A stretch of 46,497 nt of DNA from assembly GCA_029565535.1 (NCBI GenBank), contig JAKQNZ010000161.1, positions 1-46,497 on the forward strand, read 5' to 3'. The notes under the pieces are model-generated. The model saw nothing but the letters and a program-made list of their open reading frames with translations. It was not told the origin of the DNA and ran no database searches. Source of the DNA: Candidatus Cloacimonadota bacterium. GTDB taxonomy: Bacteria > Cloacimonadota > Cloacimonadia > Cloacimonadales > Cloacimonadaceae. Below, in pieces: positions 10,301 to 20,068 of this stretch. How positions within the stretch are numbered: position 1 is the first letter of the stretch; each line of letters begins with the position of its first letter. The translations under genes were made by a program, and so were the position numbers.

Positions 10301-10528
10301 GGGGCTATACTGCGGATTCCATTCCTGGCTGGGAGTTTGAGTGATGCGGCGGGGAATACCTCCGGCAAAGGGAACCAGCCAAAGGTCGTTGTCCCAAACA
10401 AAGCAGATTTCATTACCATCAGGAGAAATAGCCGGATCGGAGGCAAAAGGGGCTTCAGCAGATGCCAGAGCGGATTGCAGGCTTATCAGCAGCAGGATAA
10501 TCAGAATGGGGATGGGTATTTTAGTCAT
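7364..10528 (-). CDS. tricorn-like protease: signal peptide, beta-propeller repeats, PDZ and S41 (TSPc) domain
   Basis: WDNDLWLVPFAGG, ISPDG/YSPDGRHIAFSSNRDG propeller motifs; C-terminal VDVRGNTGG and NEDSFSDGEIFP catalytic Ser region. Confidence 0.9.
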   Translation of the reverse strand: MTKIPIPILIILLLISLQSALASAEAPFASDPAISPDGNEICFVWDNDLWLVPFAGGIPRRITQTPSQEWNPQYSPDGRHIAFSSNRDGQNYLYLMPSGGGEAKVIIRENLGLADWFNDSQNLLCTKYSHRWGTSFYKVPIDGTRPLLLAEIASRFATLSPDNKSIVYQNSGYSRREAYRGSANGELWQVEIATRKYRKLTDTELSELYPRYSQNGNALYYCGSDGENLQLYRVHNLNFKKAQKLSSFSTFSAREISIARKNDRIVFELFDSLYRYDPESKAADKISKLEINLAGDNWKPTLQRSKVRNEFVNYAVSPDQLLIGFNHKYDSFFMPRKGGEVRQISFDHSGINSMQFLDNRRLVMSKLDNGKNKLFIATADSVISLKKVDWFGADSLSIEDLNMDKKGRWSFLYADYFRHNKVAIADSGLVNIRPIDTAWAVHTNFAVNEQGTHAVYGTLRDDNYVRELYLYDFTSQSSRRILADDGWWRSIYWTPDNRSILLTRNSSIYRLDLVPRDEFELDKDYWQEILSTSKTETDSSKTDKELDENGNLVLDIVIEDETAKPEPKALEILWEGIEKRFYPIINASDASIFVLDVISDSTFYFIEAANSPENNSYLKKANLFGKNIKEEVNFGKNAEGWSKLGDTVYYLVGGQLKSYNLGNSSRKEIVADYEYKYDSNLLNQRVFEEAWGVFGDNFYDPDMHGKNWKKLYELYRPYVDKARSINEVGLIISEMIGDVNASHTGFYPRRDEDQFSLPSCYLGIEFDFSSPLAEGIKVSRVYPGSRLASFYKMKDGAILTHIDGVSINSKTPLDSLLAGKAAKRINLKYRQNEENFVATLNGLSWAEMQELKYSYNTQISRNLVENLSQGRLGYIHIPSMGAADWTQFYTELFRDNFDKEALVIDVRGNTGGHIHDQIISLLQKKRYAYSRSRGLSMMQRLEPRRAWDKPTIVLVNEDSFSDGEIFPTIYQELKLGKVVGTPSSGAVIGTWHYYLLDGSSMRMPGTGWYKLDGANMEGSGARPDIIVENQPEDTIAERDPQLERAVKELLKELK

Positions 10529-11816
10529 TTTTCTCGATAAACTCCAGGTTTTGTTCAGGTTTTTCCAGATAGTAGCTGTGTTTTAGCACTCTGTAGAGAA
10601 CGGGGGGGTGCGAATCGCCACTCACTTTGATGCTTTTCTTGTCTTCGCCGGGGCGATGCAGGAATTCATTCAATTGCTCGTCGAGTTCAGTTTCGCACTT
10701 TTGGATTTTGAAGTTTAATTCGCTGATCGCCATGGCATTTGTTTCGGGGTCTTCTTTCAGGCGAACCATTTCCCGGGTCATTTGCATCAATAAACTTCGC
10801 TGATAGGGCATTATGGCAATCTCAATCTCGGTTTTGTGCTTTTCCAGGCTCCCGGCAGAGGTAATAGAGATTGTGCTGGTGGCTTGGGTAATCCCGCCGG
10901 AAATCTGGCTGTTTTGTGGATCGCCGATTATCTCTGCTCCGCAGGCAATATTGCTGTTCCGGATTAGCCCGGAAAAACGCAGAGTTCCCTTGCACAGCAC
11001 TTTGCTATCGCTGATCCCCTTACAACTGAGGTCGCCCTGAACATGGATTCCATTTGCCTGGCAGCTGACTATCTCGCCTTCCACGCTCAGGTCTTTGCGG
11101 CACAACAAACTGCAGGAATGTAAATCGCCTTTTACCAGCAGAGTGCCCTGGCAAACAAGATCTGCATAAGCCAGATTTCCCTCGATAACCGTATCGGCGG
11201 AAAAGAATACAGCTCGGCCGGTGGGAAGGTTATGTGCCTGCATTACCACCAGATCGAGGATGCAAATTCTTCCTTCGGCGTCCAGAAAGGGATATCCGGA
11301 TTTCTGGGAGCGGTATTCGCGTTCTGACGCTGAATACTGAACGTTTTTGCCGGCCAGGAACATGGCTTTTTCCTGGTCTATATCTCCGGGATCGATCAAT
11401 TCTCCAAAGATATCATATATGCTGCCGCCCTGTTCGAAAAGATTGTTGCTATATTCGGCTACTACTGCTCCAGCCTGAACGAAGCAAAGAGATTCCAGAG
11501 CCTGATAGCTGAGGCCGTTTTCGTCGTCCAACTGCAGATCGGGATTGAACCTGTAGCGCAGGGTGGTGGTAGCTTCGGCTCTGTTGCAGATGGCGATGGG
11601 GAAGGGGACGTCGTATTCTTTTTCCAGTGAATGATCCCTTATATAAGACAGGGCTTCGCTGAACCCCGTTTTGATCCCGGCTTCATCCAGCAAGGCCAGG
11701 ATATCGTGCTCGTCGATCAGCTTGCCGGTTTTTTTTATCGTCAGCCAGGCCGACATTGTTTCCTGGCGCAATTCCAGCACCAGGTTTCCGGCTTTGTTGC
11801 TAAGAACCTTATTCAT
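10521..11816 (-). CDS. DUF342 / FapA family polymerising beta-helix protein
   Basis: Repeating GxLxVKGD/VEGEIVSC/VQGDLSCKGISDSKVLCKGTLRF beta-helix with C-terminal coiled coil. ATG at 11816 (MNKVLSNKAG) preferred. Confidence 0.7.
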   Translation of the reverse strand: MNKVLSNKAGNLVLELRQETMSAWLTIKKTGKLIDEHDILALLDEAGIKTGFSEALSYIRDHSLEKEYDVPFPIAICNRAEATTTLRYRFNPDLQLDDENGLSYQALESLCFVQAGAVVAEYSNNLFEQGGSIYDIFGELIDPGDIDQEKAMFLAGKNVQYSASEREYRSQKSGYPFLDAEGRICILDLVVMQAHNLPTGRAVFFSADTVIEGNLAYADLVCQGTLLVKGDLHSCSLLCRKDLSVEGEIVSCQANGIHVQGDLSCKGISDSKVLCKGTLRFSGLIRNSNIACGAEIIGDPQNSQISGGITQATSTISITSAGSLEKHKTEIEIAIMPYQRSLLMQMTREMVRLKEDPETNAMAISELNFKIQKCETELDEQLNEFLHRPGEDKKSIKVSGDSHPPVLYRVLKHSYYLEKPEQNLEFIEKND

Positions 11817-12501
11817 CGATAATTCCCACAAGGTTTATTTGGCGGTTATGAGTGCCTTCCCGGCGGTATGAATGGTAGTTGGTATCCTCGAAAGTGCAGT
11901 CTGTAATGTTCTCTATGTTTCTAAAGGTTAGTCCCGCTTTTATCAATTGCTGAAAAATGGTCTTACGGATGTTCACATGTCTGTGAAGAGAGGTATCGGG
12001 ATTTAGCCCTGCCGATATCAGGCTGGAATTGAAGTCATCATACAGCTCTGCGCTTACTTCGTAGTGGGAGTGGCAGATTCCAGCGCCAATGTAGGCTATG
12101 ATATCCTTAGGTTGGGAACCATAGTTTTCCACCAAGGCTCTTACACCTTCGCCAGCGATGTTTTTTCGGGTGCCTTCCCTTCCGCTGTGCAGAGCTGCAA
12201 CAGCCATCTGAACTCTGTCCATCAGGATTATCGGAGTGCAGTCGGCAGTCCTGATTAATAAAAATTGGTTTGGAATGTTGGTGGCCAGTCCATCCACAAC
12301 GGGAATCTGGGGATGGCTGCCTAATCCTGCTCCATTATCCTCATCCCGGCAGATATGAACCAAAGCTGAGTGAGTTTGATCAGCGATCACCAGCCTGGAT
12401 ACAGGTATCTTCTTGCCTTCCAGCTCAAAATCGCTTTGCAGGCTCATCAGACTACGATAGTCCGGCTGCCGTTTTCCCAGATGGAAATAAATGCTCTTCA
12501 T
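11809..12501 (-). CDS. pgeF: PgeF/YfiH (DUF152) family protein, peptidoglycan editing factor / polyphenol oxidase family
   Basis: DQTHSALVH, DGLATNIPNQFLLIRTADCTPIILMDR, AALHSGREGTRKNIAGEGV, YIGAGICHSHYEV. Confidence 0.88.
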   Translation of the reverse strand: MKSIYFHLGKRQPDYRSLMSLQSDFELEGKKIPVSRLVIADQTHSALVHICRDEDNGAGLGSHPQIPVVDGLATNIPNQFLLIRTADCTPIILMDRVQMAVAALHSGREGTRKNIAGEGVRALVENYGSQPKDIIAYIGAGICHSHYEVSAELYDDFNSSLISAGLNPDTSLHRHVNIRKTIFQQLIKAGLTFRNIENITDCTFEDTNYHSYRREGTHNRQINLVGIIDE

Positions 12502-13802
12502 CCGCCAAATCTCGTTTCCAGGGTTTTTACCCGGTATATGTCGGTATTGTTATTATGCACCAGCATTCGCAGGATCCCCCTGGTAAAACCGGGAATCAAA
12601 CGCAGACCGTTCATTGACCACAACACAAAGATGATTGCAGTCAACAGCAGAGTCCGGGGTGCTCCTATCTTGCTGGAAAGACTGCCCATCATCAAACTTC
12701 CAAAGGGCGCCATGCTATTGAATGACATCGTGTATAGGCTGATTACCCTGCCCCGCATCTTGTCGTCAACCACGCTCTGGATAAGGGTATTCGTGCTGGC
12801 CATGATCTGCATGCCAAAAAATCCCAATACTATCATCAGCGCCATGCTGAGGGCGACAACCCGGGAAAAGGAAAAAACTATCAAAGTACAGGCAAAAGCG
12901 ATGCTAGAAAATACCAAACGTCTTGGCATGCTTCGGATATGGCTCAGCGACGCCATAATCACCGAACCCGTCAAAGCGCCGATACCCGCTGTGGACATCA
13001 GCAAGCCTTGGGTTCCCGAAGTGCCCTTGAGAACATCCTTGGCAAAGATCGGCAGCAAAGTGGTGTAAGACATGGCAAAGATCGTATAGACGGCCAGATT
13101 CATGATCAGAAAACGGATGGGTGCCCGGCTCCATGCGTATTTCAGGCCGTCTCCAACCTTTTTGAGCGTGGATTCGCTATCCGGAATCCGGGGTGGATAG
13201 CTGATTCTGATAAAAAACAAAGATATGATCACCGGCAGGTAGGAAATGGCATTTATTGCAAAGCACACCCCTTCGCTGAACAGCATTATCAGCAGTCCGC
13301 CCACGGCGGGTCCGACCAGCCTGGCTCCATTGAACATGGCGGAATTGGTGGCAATAGCATTGGGCAACAGACTTCTTTTTTGCACCAGATCGATTACGAA
13401 GCTTTGCCGGAAAGGCGCATCCACCGCTTCGATGATCCCTTGCAGCAGAGCCAGGAGCAACAGCGGGAACTGAACTCTAGAATTGATCACTCCGGTCAGC
13501 ACCAGCAAAGCCAGGACTGAAGTCTGCAAAAAGAATGCGGTTTGCGTAATGATCATCATGTGGTGCCGGTTCCATTTATCAGCCCAGGCACCGGCAAAGG
13601 GACTCACGAAAACTGAGGGAATCATCGATAAAAAGCTAACCAATCCCAGCAAAAATGCCGAACCCGTGATTCTGTAAACAAACCAACCCATGGTGGTTCT
13701 CTGGATCCAGGTGCCTATCAATGAGACTCCCTGACCCATGAAAAACAACCGGTAATTGCGGATGGTTAGTGATGAATACAGGGTCTTTAGCTTCTTAAAC
13801 AT
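12498..13802 (-). CDS. MFS transporter (EntS/DUF894-like)
   Basis: 434 aa, about 12 hydrophobic segments; NYRLFFMGQGVSLIGTWIQRTTMGWFVYRITGSAFLLG, AGAWADKWNRHHMM. Confidence 0.88.
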   Translation of the reverse strand: MFKKLKTLYSSLTIRNYRLFFMGQGVSLIGTWIQRTTMGWFVYRITGSAFLLGLVSFLSMIPSVFVSPFAGAWADKWNRHHMMIITQTAFFLQTSVLALLVLTGVINSRVQFPLLLLALLQGIIEAVDAPFRQSFVIDLVQKRSLLPNAIATNSAMFNGARLVGPAVGGLLIMLFSEGVCFAINAISYLPVIISLFFIRISYPPRIPDSESTLKKVGDGLKYAWSRAPIRFLIMNLAVYTIFAMSYTTLLPIFAKDVLKGTSGTQGLLMSTAGIGALTGSVIMASLSHIRSMPRRLVFSSIAFACTLIVFSFSRVVALSMALMIVLGFFGMQIMASTNTLIQSVVDDKMRGRVISLYTMSFNSMAPFGSLMMGSLSSKIGAPRTLLLTAIIFVLWSMNGLRLIPGFTRGILRMLVHNNNTDIYRVKTLETRFGG

Positions 13803-13830
13803 GGGTCAGTTCCTTTGGCTTCCTTGCTTG

Positions 13831-13874
13831 CCCCCCGAATGCCACCCGAATGTCACCCGAATGCCACCCGTACG
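13831..13874 (-). repeat. 11-bp tandem repeat, 4 units, same family as 270-313 in opposite orientation
   Basis: Forward CCCCCCGAATG/CCACCCGAATG/TCACCCGAATG/CCACCCGTACG; reverse complement is CATTCGGGTGG-like. Confidence 0.85.
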
Positions 13875-13972
13875 GCTCCCTAACCGGATTCGGGACGATA
13901 AGGGGAGGGATAGCCGAGGCATAGGGGAGGGGAGCATGGGTGCAAAAAGGAGGAAATTGCATTACAAAGATT

Positions 13973-15334
13973 TTACAGGATGAAGCGGGAAAGGTCTTCG
14001 CTTTCGATTACAGGTGATAGCCTTTCAGTCACCATTTTTTTGGTGATTTTCACTGTTTTCAGGGTAGTTGAGGGCATCTCGAAAAGATAATCGTCCAAAA
14101 GAGTGTTCATAATGGTATGCAGACGCCGGGCTCCGATATCCTCCATCTTCTCATTTGCCAAAGCTGCAAAGCGGGCAATTTCCCGGATTGCTTCCGGGGC
14201 AAATTTCAGCTCCACCCTCTCACTGCGGAAGATGGCCTGATACTGCTTGGTAAGGGAGTTTTCGGGTTCTGTGAGGATCCTCTCAAAATCCTCCTGGGTA
14301 AGGCTGTTCAATTCCACGCGAATGGGGAAACGCCCCTGCAATTCGGGGATCAAGTCGCTGGGTTTGGCTGTGTGGAAAGCTCCGGCAGCGATAAACAGGA
14401 TATGGGCAGTATCAACCATTCCATGCTTGGTGGGTACCTTGCTGCCTTCCACAATGGGCAGTAAATCACGCTGAACCCCGCTGCGTGACACATCAATGCC
14501 GCCCTGGCGGTCGGTAGTGGCTATTTTATCGATCTCGTCGATAAAGATGATGCCGTTTTCCTCTACGGCTTTACGGGCTGTTTCTGTAAGCTTATCCTTG
14601 CTGATCATGCCGTTTATCTCGCTTTCTGTGAAGCGTTTCAGCGCAGCGCTAACCGTAGTTTTAATCTTGCGGCTGCCGCCTTTGCCGGGCAAAATATTCG
14701 CCAGCATTTCGCTAAAATCGAAATCCAGCATCTCCAACCCTGGCCCGGGAATGATTTCCAGATTGGCCATTCCTTCCCGCTCCGGGATTATCTCGATTTC
14801 CTTGTCGTCCAAAGCTCCGGATAAAAGCTTCTCCAACATTTTCTGCCGGCTGCGTTTGTAGCGTTCGAGTTCGGGGCTGTTTTCTGCAGTGCTCTGTTTT
14901 AGCTTGCGGGAACGTGGCAGCAGTATGTCTAAAATCATTCCCTGAGCGGCTTTCTCAGCAGCCGGGCGCACCTCCTGCACCATTTTGTCCCGCACTTGGC
15001 TTACAGCGTAATTCATTAGCTCCCGCACCATGGATTCCACGTCGCGACCCACATAGCCCACCTCGGTAAATTTGCTGGCCTCCACTTTGATAAAGGGGGC
15101 TTCCGTGAGCCGGGAAATGCGTCTGGCGATCTCGGTTTTGCCGATTCCGGTGGGTCCTATCAGGATAATGTTATTTGGCATAATCTCACCCTGCATTTCC
15201 GTGGAAACCTGAAGTCTGCGCCATCTGTTGCGCAGGGCTATGGCAACACAGCGCTTGGCGTCCCTTTGGCCGATGATATATTTATCCAGTTCATCAACAA
15301 TGCGTTGCGGAGTTAAAGTGACTAATTCTGTCAA
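13973..15334 (-). CDS. hslU: HslU, ATPase subunit of HslUV protease
   Basis: [47 protein letters not shown] Walker [12 protein letters not shown]. Confidence 0.96.
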   Translation of the reverse strand: MTELVTLTPQRIVDELDKYIIGQRDAKRCVAIALRNRWRRLQVSTEMQGEIMPNNIILIGPTGIGKTEIARRISRLTEAPFIKVEASKFTEVGYVGRDVESMVRELMNYAVSQVRDKMVQEVRPAAEKAAQGMILDILLPRSRKLKQSTAENSPELERYKRSRQKMLEKLLSGALDDKEIEIIPEREGMANLEIIPGPGLEMLDFDFSEMLANILPGKGGSRKIKTTVSAALKRFTESEINGMISKDKLTETARKAVEENGIIFIDEIDKIATTDRQGGIDVSRSGVQRDLLPIVEGSKVPTKHGMVDTAHILFIAAGAFHTAKPSDLIPELQGRFPIRVELNSLTQEDFERILTEPENSLTKQYQAIFRSERVELKFAPEAIREIARFAALANEKMEDIGARRLHTIMNTLLDDYLFEMPSTTLKTVKITKKMVTERLSPVIESEDLSRFIL

Positions 15335-15870
15335 GATTGTAGTTCCTCTACTAAATAGTTATTATTAGTGAAAACACAGATTTCGGAAGCAATTCTGATG
15401 CTTTCCACGGCAATCTCTTTTGCGCCAAGCTTGGTATTTGCCGCCAGGGCTCTGGCCGCGGAAAGGGCATAGTTTCCCCCGCTGCCAATGGCAATGATGT
15501 TGTCGTCCGGATCCAATACGTCCCCCACTCCGCTGATCAGGAGCACGCCATCCTTATCGCCGGCAATCAGCATGGCTTCCAAACGGCGCAGGTATCTGTC
15601 CTGCCGCCAGTCTTTAGCCAGTTCAATCGCGGCTTTGCGCAGGTTGCCTTTGTTGGTTTTCAGCTTTTCTTCGAATTTTTCCAATAGGCTGAAGGCATCG
15701 GCTGTAGCGCCGGCAAAACCCACGATCACCTTGCCGTCAAAGATTCTGCGAATTTTTTGGGCTTTGCCCTTCAGAATGCTGTCCCCCAGGGTTACCTGGC
15801 CATCCCCGCATAGAGCAGTCTTGCCGTTGCGGTGAATGCCAATTATGGTGGTTCCGTGCATCGTCATCAT
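15331..15870 (-). CDS. hslV: HslV, threonine protease subunit of HslUV
   Basis: [40 protein letters not shown]; 4-bp overlap with hslU. Confidence 0.96.
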   Translation of the reverse strand: MMTMHGTTIIGIHRNGKTALCGDGQVTLGDSILKGKAQKIRRIFDGKVIVGFAGATADAFSLLEKFEEKLKTNKGNLRKAAIELAKDWRQDRYLRRLEAMLIAGDKDGVLLISGVGDVLDPDDNIIAIGSGGNYALSAARALAANTKLGAKEIAVESIRIASEICVFTNNNYLVEELQS

Positions 15871-18026
15871 ACTTCCTTGCTGGCGGCTTCGGTTTTTTCG
15901 GGTTCTGGAGCCTCGCTGTGCTCGAAACGCAATTCCTGCGCTTTTTTGTATTTGGTGTTCACCAGGTCGATTTCATTTGGCTGGGCGTTTGCTAGAATCA
16001 GGGTAAAAATTTCGTCTGTACCCAATGTTTCTTTTTCCTGTAATTCTATGGCCAGGATTTCCATCAGTTTGCTGTGTGAATCCAGGATTTCTCTTGCTTT
16101 CAGATGAGCCTCCATGATGGTTTCCCGGATCTCGCGATCCACCATTTGCGAGGTTTCGTCGCTGTAGATGTCCCGCGAGACCAGTTCCTTGCCCAAAAAT
16201 ACCTCTCCCTGTTCCTTGCCGATGGTCATGGGGCCTATTTTCTCGCTCATCCCCCAGGCGCAGACCATTTTTTTGGCTATGTCGGTGCAACGTTCGAGGT
16301 CGTTTCCGGCACCTGTGGTGAGTTCGCCGAAAACTATCTCTTCTGCAGCCCGGCCACCCAAGAGGGTTACCAGCATCTGTTTCAGATAGCTGCGGGAATA
16401 GCCGGTTTTGTCGCTGATCAGATAGTGAGTGGCACCGCCTGTAAAGCCTCGTGGTATTATCGAAACTTTATGAACCGGCTCAGTTTTCTCCTGAAACACA
16501 GAGGTCAGTACATGGCCAATTTCGTGATATGCAGTAAGGCGTTTATCTTCTTCCGGAATTACCCGGCTTTTCTTTTCCTTGCCCAGAATAAGCTTGTCCT
16601 TGGCTTCTTCAAAATCCTGCATTTCGAGCTGAGATTTGTTTTTGCTGGCTGCTATCAGGGCTGCTTCATTTACCAGATTGGCCAGATCGGCACCACTGAA
16701 GCCGGGGGTTCCTCTGGCGATCAGTTCCAACAGCACGTTTTCGGAAAGCGGAACCTTTGCGGCATGCACATTCAGGATTTCTGTGCGGCCCTTGATATCG
16801 GGCAGATCCACTGTTACCTGGCGGTCAAAACGGCCTGGACGCAAGAGAGCCGGGTCCAGAATGTCGGGACGGTTGGTGGCAGCGATGATGATCACAGCCT
16901 CATTGGGTTCGAATCCATCCATCTCCACCAGAAGCTGGTTCAAGGTTTGCTCACGCTCGTCGTGGCCCCCGCCCAGCCCTGTGCCGCGATGGCGGCCAAC
17001 AGCGTCTATTTCGTCGATAAAGGTAATGCAGGGGGAATTCTTTTTAGCCTGCTCAAAGAGATCGCGCACTCGGGCAGCACCTACCCCCACGAACATTTCT
17101 ACGAAGTCCGATCCGCTGATCGAGAAAAAGGGAACTCCCGCCTCGCCGGAAACGGCTTTGGCCAAAAGGGTTTTCCCCGTTCCGGGACGGCCTACCAACA
17201 GAACTCCTCTGGGAATCCTGCCGCCTAAACGCTGAAACTTTCCAGGGTCTTTCAAAAACTCCACAATTTCCTGCAGTTCTTCCTTGGCTTCGTCCACTCC
17301 GGCCACGTCCTTGAAGGTAATCCCCGACTTACTGGCCTCGTGCAAACGGGCTTTGCTTTTACCAAAGCTGAAGGCCTTGGAATTCTGTGAGTTCATGCCG
17401 CGCAGGAAGATAAACCAGAAGAGCACCAATAGCAAAACAGGCATCAAATATGAGATGATCCCTAACCAGCGTGAGGGCCGCGTAGCACTTACTTTGATAC
17501 CCAGGCTGACCAGGGAATCAACCAGTTGCGGGCTTTCAAACGGCAGAGTGGTGAGGTATTTCTTATTGGCAAGATCGGCATAGAAAAGGTCTTTTTCGGC
17601 AAACTGAACCTGAGTAATCTGCTCAGCCCTCACCCTTGCCATGAAGTTGCTGAAGCTCTCTTTGGTGATCTGCTCGTTTGTGCGGTTCAGAGTTTGGTAG
17701 ATTATGATGGTAATGAGAATCAAAACTATCACCAATGGCCAGGAAATAGGTTGACGGCGTAGTTTCGGTTGATTTGGATCGGGATTGGCCTGATTGGGGT
17801 TGTCGCCTTTGTTGTTTATGCGGCGTTTTACCAGGAACATCCGGATCAGGCTGATCACCGAGATCAGAATCAGGGCATAAACGAACCAATTCATGAGCTG
17901 GGAAAACTGCTGGAAAGCTGATCCAGCTACCTCAACGGTCTTGTCTTGAATCCCCAGGCTGTCTGCCGCGGTTGCGGATAACAATCCGGCACTCAGCAGA
18001 AGTATAATGGACAACAATAGTCTCAT
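15867..18026 (-). CDS. ftsH: FtsH AAA+ zinc metalloprotease with extended N-terminus
   Basis: [42 protein letters not shown] zinc motif, [21 protein letters not shown]. Confidence 0.96.
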   Translation of the reverse strand: MRLLLSIILLLSAGLLSATAADSLGIQDKTVEVAGSAFQQFSQLMNWFVYALILISVISLIRMFLVKRRINNKGDNPNQANPDPNQPKLRRQPISWPLVIVLILITIIIYQTLNRTNEQITKESFSNFMARVRAEQITQVQFAEKDLFYADLANKKYLTTLPFESPQLVDSLVSLGIKVSATRPSRWLGIISYLMPVLLLVLFWFIFLRGMNSQNSKAFSFGKSKARLHEASKSGITFKDVAGVDEAKEELQEIVEFLKDPGKFQRLGGRIPRGVLLVGRPGTGKTLLAKAVSGEAGVPFFSISGSDFVEMFVGVGAARVRDLFEQAKKNSPCITFIDEIDAVGRHRGTGLGGGHDEREQTLNQLLVEMDGFEPNEAVIIIAATNRPDILDPALLRPGRFDRQVTVDLPDIKGRTEILNVHAAKVPLSENVLLELIARGTPGFSGADLANLVNEAALIAASKNKSQLEMQDFEEAKDKLILGKEKKSRVIPEEDKRLTAYHEIGHVLTSVFQEKTEPVHKVSIIPRGFTGGATHYLISDKTGYSRSYLKQMLVTLLGGRAAEEIVFGELTTGAGNDLERCTDIAKKMVCAWGMSEKIGPMTIGKEQGEVFLGKELVSRDIYSDETSQMVDREIRETIMEAHLKAREILDSHSKLMEILAIELQEKETLGTDEIFTLILANAQPNEIDLVNTKYKKAQELRFEHSEAPEPEKTEAASKEV

Positions 18027-18568
18027 TGATAAAGCTCTTCTTTCAGAATCCCAATGTAGGGCAGGTTTCGGTATTTTTCGGCAAAATCCAGGCCATAGCC
18101 AACTACGAATTCATTTTTAATGTTAAACCCGACGTAATCGAAGCTAACTTCCAGTTTATGGGCATCAGGCTTGTCCAACAGCACACAGGTTTTCAGCGAA
18201 GCCGGTTTGTGTTGCCACAAGTAGTCCTTTATATATTCCAAAGAAAGGCCGGAATCCACGATGTCTTCCACTACGATAACATCTCTGCCGCTGATATCGA
18301 TATCTATATCCTTGCGGATTTTTACCACGCCGCTGCTGCTGGTTCCCGATCCATAACTGGATATGGCCAGAAAATCCACTTCCACTGGGATTGTAATGCT
18401 GCGGATCAAATCGGCCAGAAAGATGAATCCTCCCTTTAGGATACCGATCAGCACAGGCATGGTTCCTTTGTATTCGTTCGAAATCTCCAGCCCTATTTCC
18501 CGGATGCGGGTTTGGATCTTATACTCATCAAAGAGCACTGCAGATATATCACAATTCATCTGATTCAT
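18023..18568 (-). CDS. hpt: hypoxanthine phosphoribosyltransferase
   Basis: VLIGILKGGFIFLADLIR, VIVVEDIVDSGLSLEYI PRPP motif, GYGLDFAEKYRNLPYIGIL. Internal ATG 18568 preferred. Confidence 0.93.
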   Translation of the reverse strand: MNQMNCDISAVLFDEYKIQTRIREIGLEISNEYKGTMPVLIGILKGGFIFLADLIRSITIPVEVDFLAISSYGSGTSSSGVVKIRKDIDIDISGRDVIVVEDIVDSGLSLEYIKDYLWQHKPASLKTCVLLDKPDAHKLEVSFDYVGFNIKNEFVVGYGLDFAEKYRNLPYIGILKEELYQ

Positions 18569-19997
18569 AATTTCCTCTTTTCTTTTTGTGAATAGCACGG
18601 TTCGGTTTTACATGCAAAGGCTCGGCCACAATATGCAAAAAGCGGCTGCTGCCTTCATCCCTTCTTACGCGGTTGTCGATTCGCAAACCTACTATCCAGA
18701 AGATTTTTTCGCCATCGTCCAAAATGGGTATCAAATCCCTTTCGAATTTCGGCACTTTTTCGTCAATGAAAAACTCCTTCAGCTTTTTGAACTGGTTCAT
18801 TCCAAAGGGGATAAAGCGGTCTCCAGGCTGTCTGAACCTGATCGTGAAAGGAGTGTTTATCTTCTCTGCGTCGATTATTATCTGCAGATGCTGGTTTTCA
18901 GGCTCTGGGGGAGCCGGAAGATTGCGCACGTAACGGAAGGTAAAACGGTAATTGCCAAAAACAGCTCTGGCGCGGTCGGTATCTATCTCCATGCTGGTTT
19001 CCTGCACTTCAGTTCTGGGTGTTTCACGGCTGAAGCAAAGTTCACCGTAGATTTTATGTACCTTCACACCATGGGGCAAAGATATCACCTTGCTGCCCTG
19101 GCTTTGCAGAATCTCGTCAATAGCATTCACATGAGAAGCCATGAAGTCGGTTTCTTTTTGGCTAATTACTCGGAAGGCATGCCGAAAGATGTAATAGCGT
19201 TCCACCTGGCTGAGCTTTAGCAGCGGTTCTATCTCCAGGATTTGTCTGGCCGGGCTGCTTTCCAGAGTATGCCTGCGTTGCTGTTGTCTGCTGCGAATGG
19301 TCATCAGTTGCTCCACCTGCAGGAATATTTCGGCCAGGGAGCACAGATGGTCATTCAAACTGGGATTGTACTCGCTGCGTAATTTTGGCAGCAGGTCGTT
19401 GCGGATTCTATTGCGGGTAAAGCTGTTATCCTGGTTGCTGTTATCAGTTTGCCAACCAATTGTCTTTTGAGACAACAGCTTTTCCAGTTCAGAGCGGGAA
19501 AAACCCAAAAGAGGATGGATCACGATGCCAGACTGTGGTTTGATCCCTGCCAATCCGTTGATTCCCGATCCCCGTAAAAGGTTTATCAATACCGTTTCTG
19601 CTTGGTCCTCACGGTGATGCGCCAAGGCAATCTTGTCATAATGATAGTTTGCCATAACCTCGTCGAAAACCTTGAAGCGCGCTTTGCGGGCTTGATCTTC
19701 CAAGCTGGCCTGATTTCCTATTTTTATCTTACGAACTATCAAAGGCACATTCCAGGCAAGGCAAAACTTCTTTACCGCGGTTTCGTCGGCGTCGCTTTCT
19801 TCAGCCCGCAATTGGTGATTTACATGCACGGCTAATAGCGACAAATCCAGCTTTGGCCTGAGCTGTACAAAAAGATAGAGCAGAGCTGTGGAATCCGCAC
19901 CACCGGACACGCCTAAAACCAGCTTATCACCTTTGCTGACAAGCTGTTTTTCGTCAAGGTATGCTTCCAGCCTTTTAAGGGCCAAGCCAGTGTCCAT
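18549..19997 (-). CDS. tilS: tRNA(Ile)-lysidine synthetase
   Basis: LVLGVSGGADSTALLYLF (SGGxDS), HHREDQAETVLINLLRGSGINGLAGI. Confidence 0.93.
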   Translation of the reverse strand: MDTGLALKRLEAYLDEKQLVSKGDKLVLGVSGGADSTALLYLFVQLRPKLDLSLLAVHVNHQLRAEESDADETAVKKFCLAWNVPLIVRKIKIGNQASLEDQARKARFKVFDEVMANYHYDKIALAHHREDQAETVLINLLRGSGINGLAGIKPQSGIVIHPLLGFSRSELEKLLSQKTIGWQTDNSNQDNSFTRNRIRNDLLPKLRSEYNPSLNDHLCSLAEIFLQVEQLMTIRSRQQQRRHTLESSPARQILEIEPLLKLSQVERYYIFRHAFRVISQKETDFMASHVNAIDEILQSQGSKVISLPHGVKVHKIYGELCFSRETPRTEVQETSMEIDTDRARAVFGNYRFTFRYVRNLPAPPEPENQHLQIIIDAEKINTPFTIRFRQPGDRFIPFGMNQFKKLKEFFIDEKVPKFERDLIPILDDGEKIFWIVGLRIDNRVRRDEGSSRFLHIVAEPLHVKPNRAIHKKKRGNYESDEL

Positions 19998-20068
19998 GCT
20001 ATTATACCACCGTTTTCAAACTAAAAAAGCTATCATTTACGTTTGCTGCAGCTTGTCAATAGCAAATT

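Noticed and set aside
12370-13068. 232-aa plus-strand ORF
   Set aside because: Antisense to pgeF and the MFS transporter; the minus-strand genes have clear family motifs.
13831-13874. CRISPR-like array
   Set aside because: Units are 11 bp, contiguous and without spacers; a tandem repeat, not a CRISPR.
16104-17228. 374-aa plus-strand ORF
   Set aside because: Fully antisense to ftsH with no recognisable domain; shadow ORF of a highly conserved gene.
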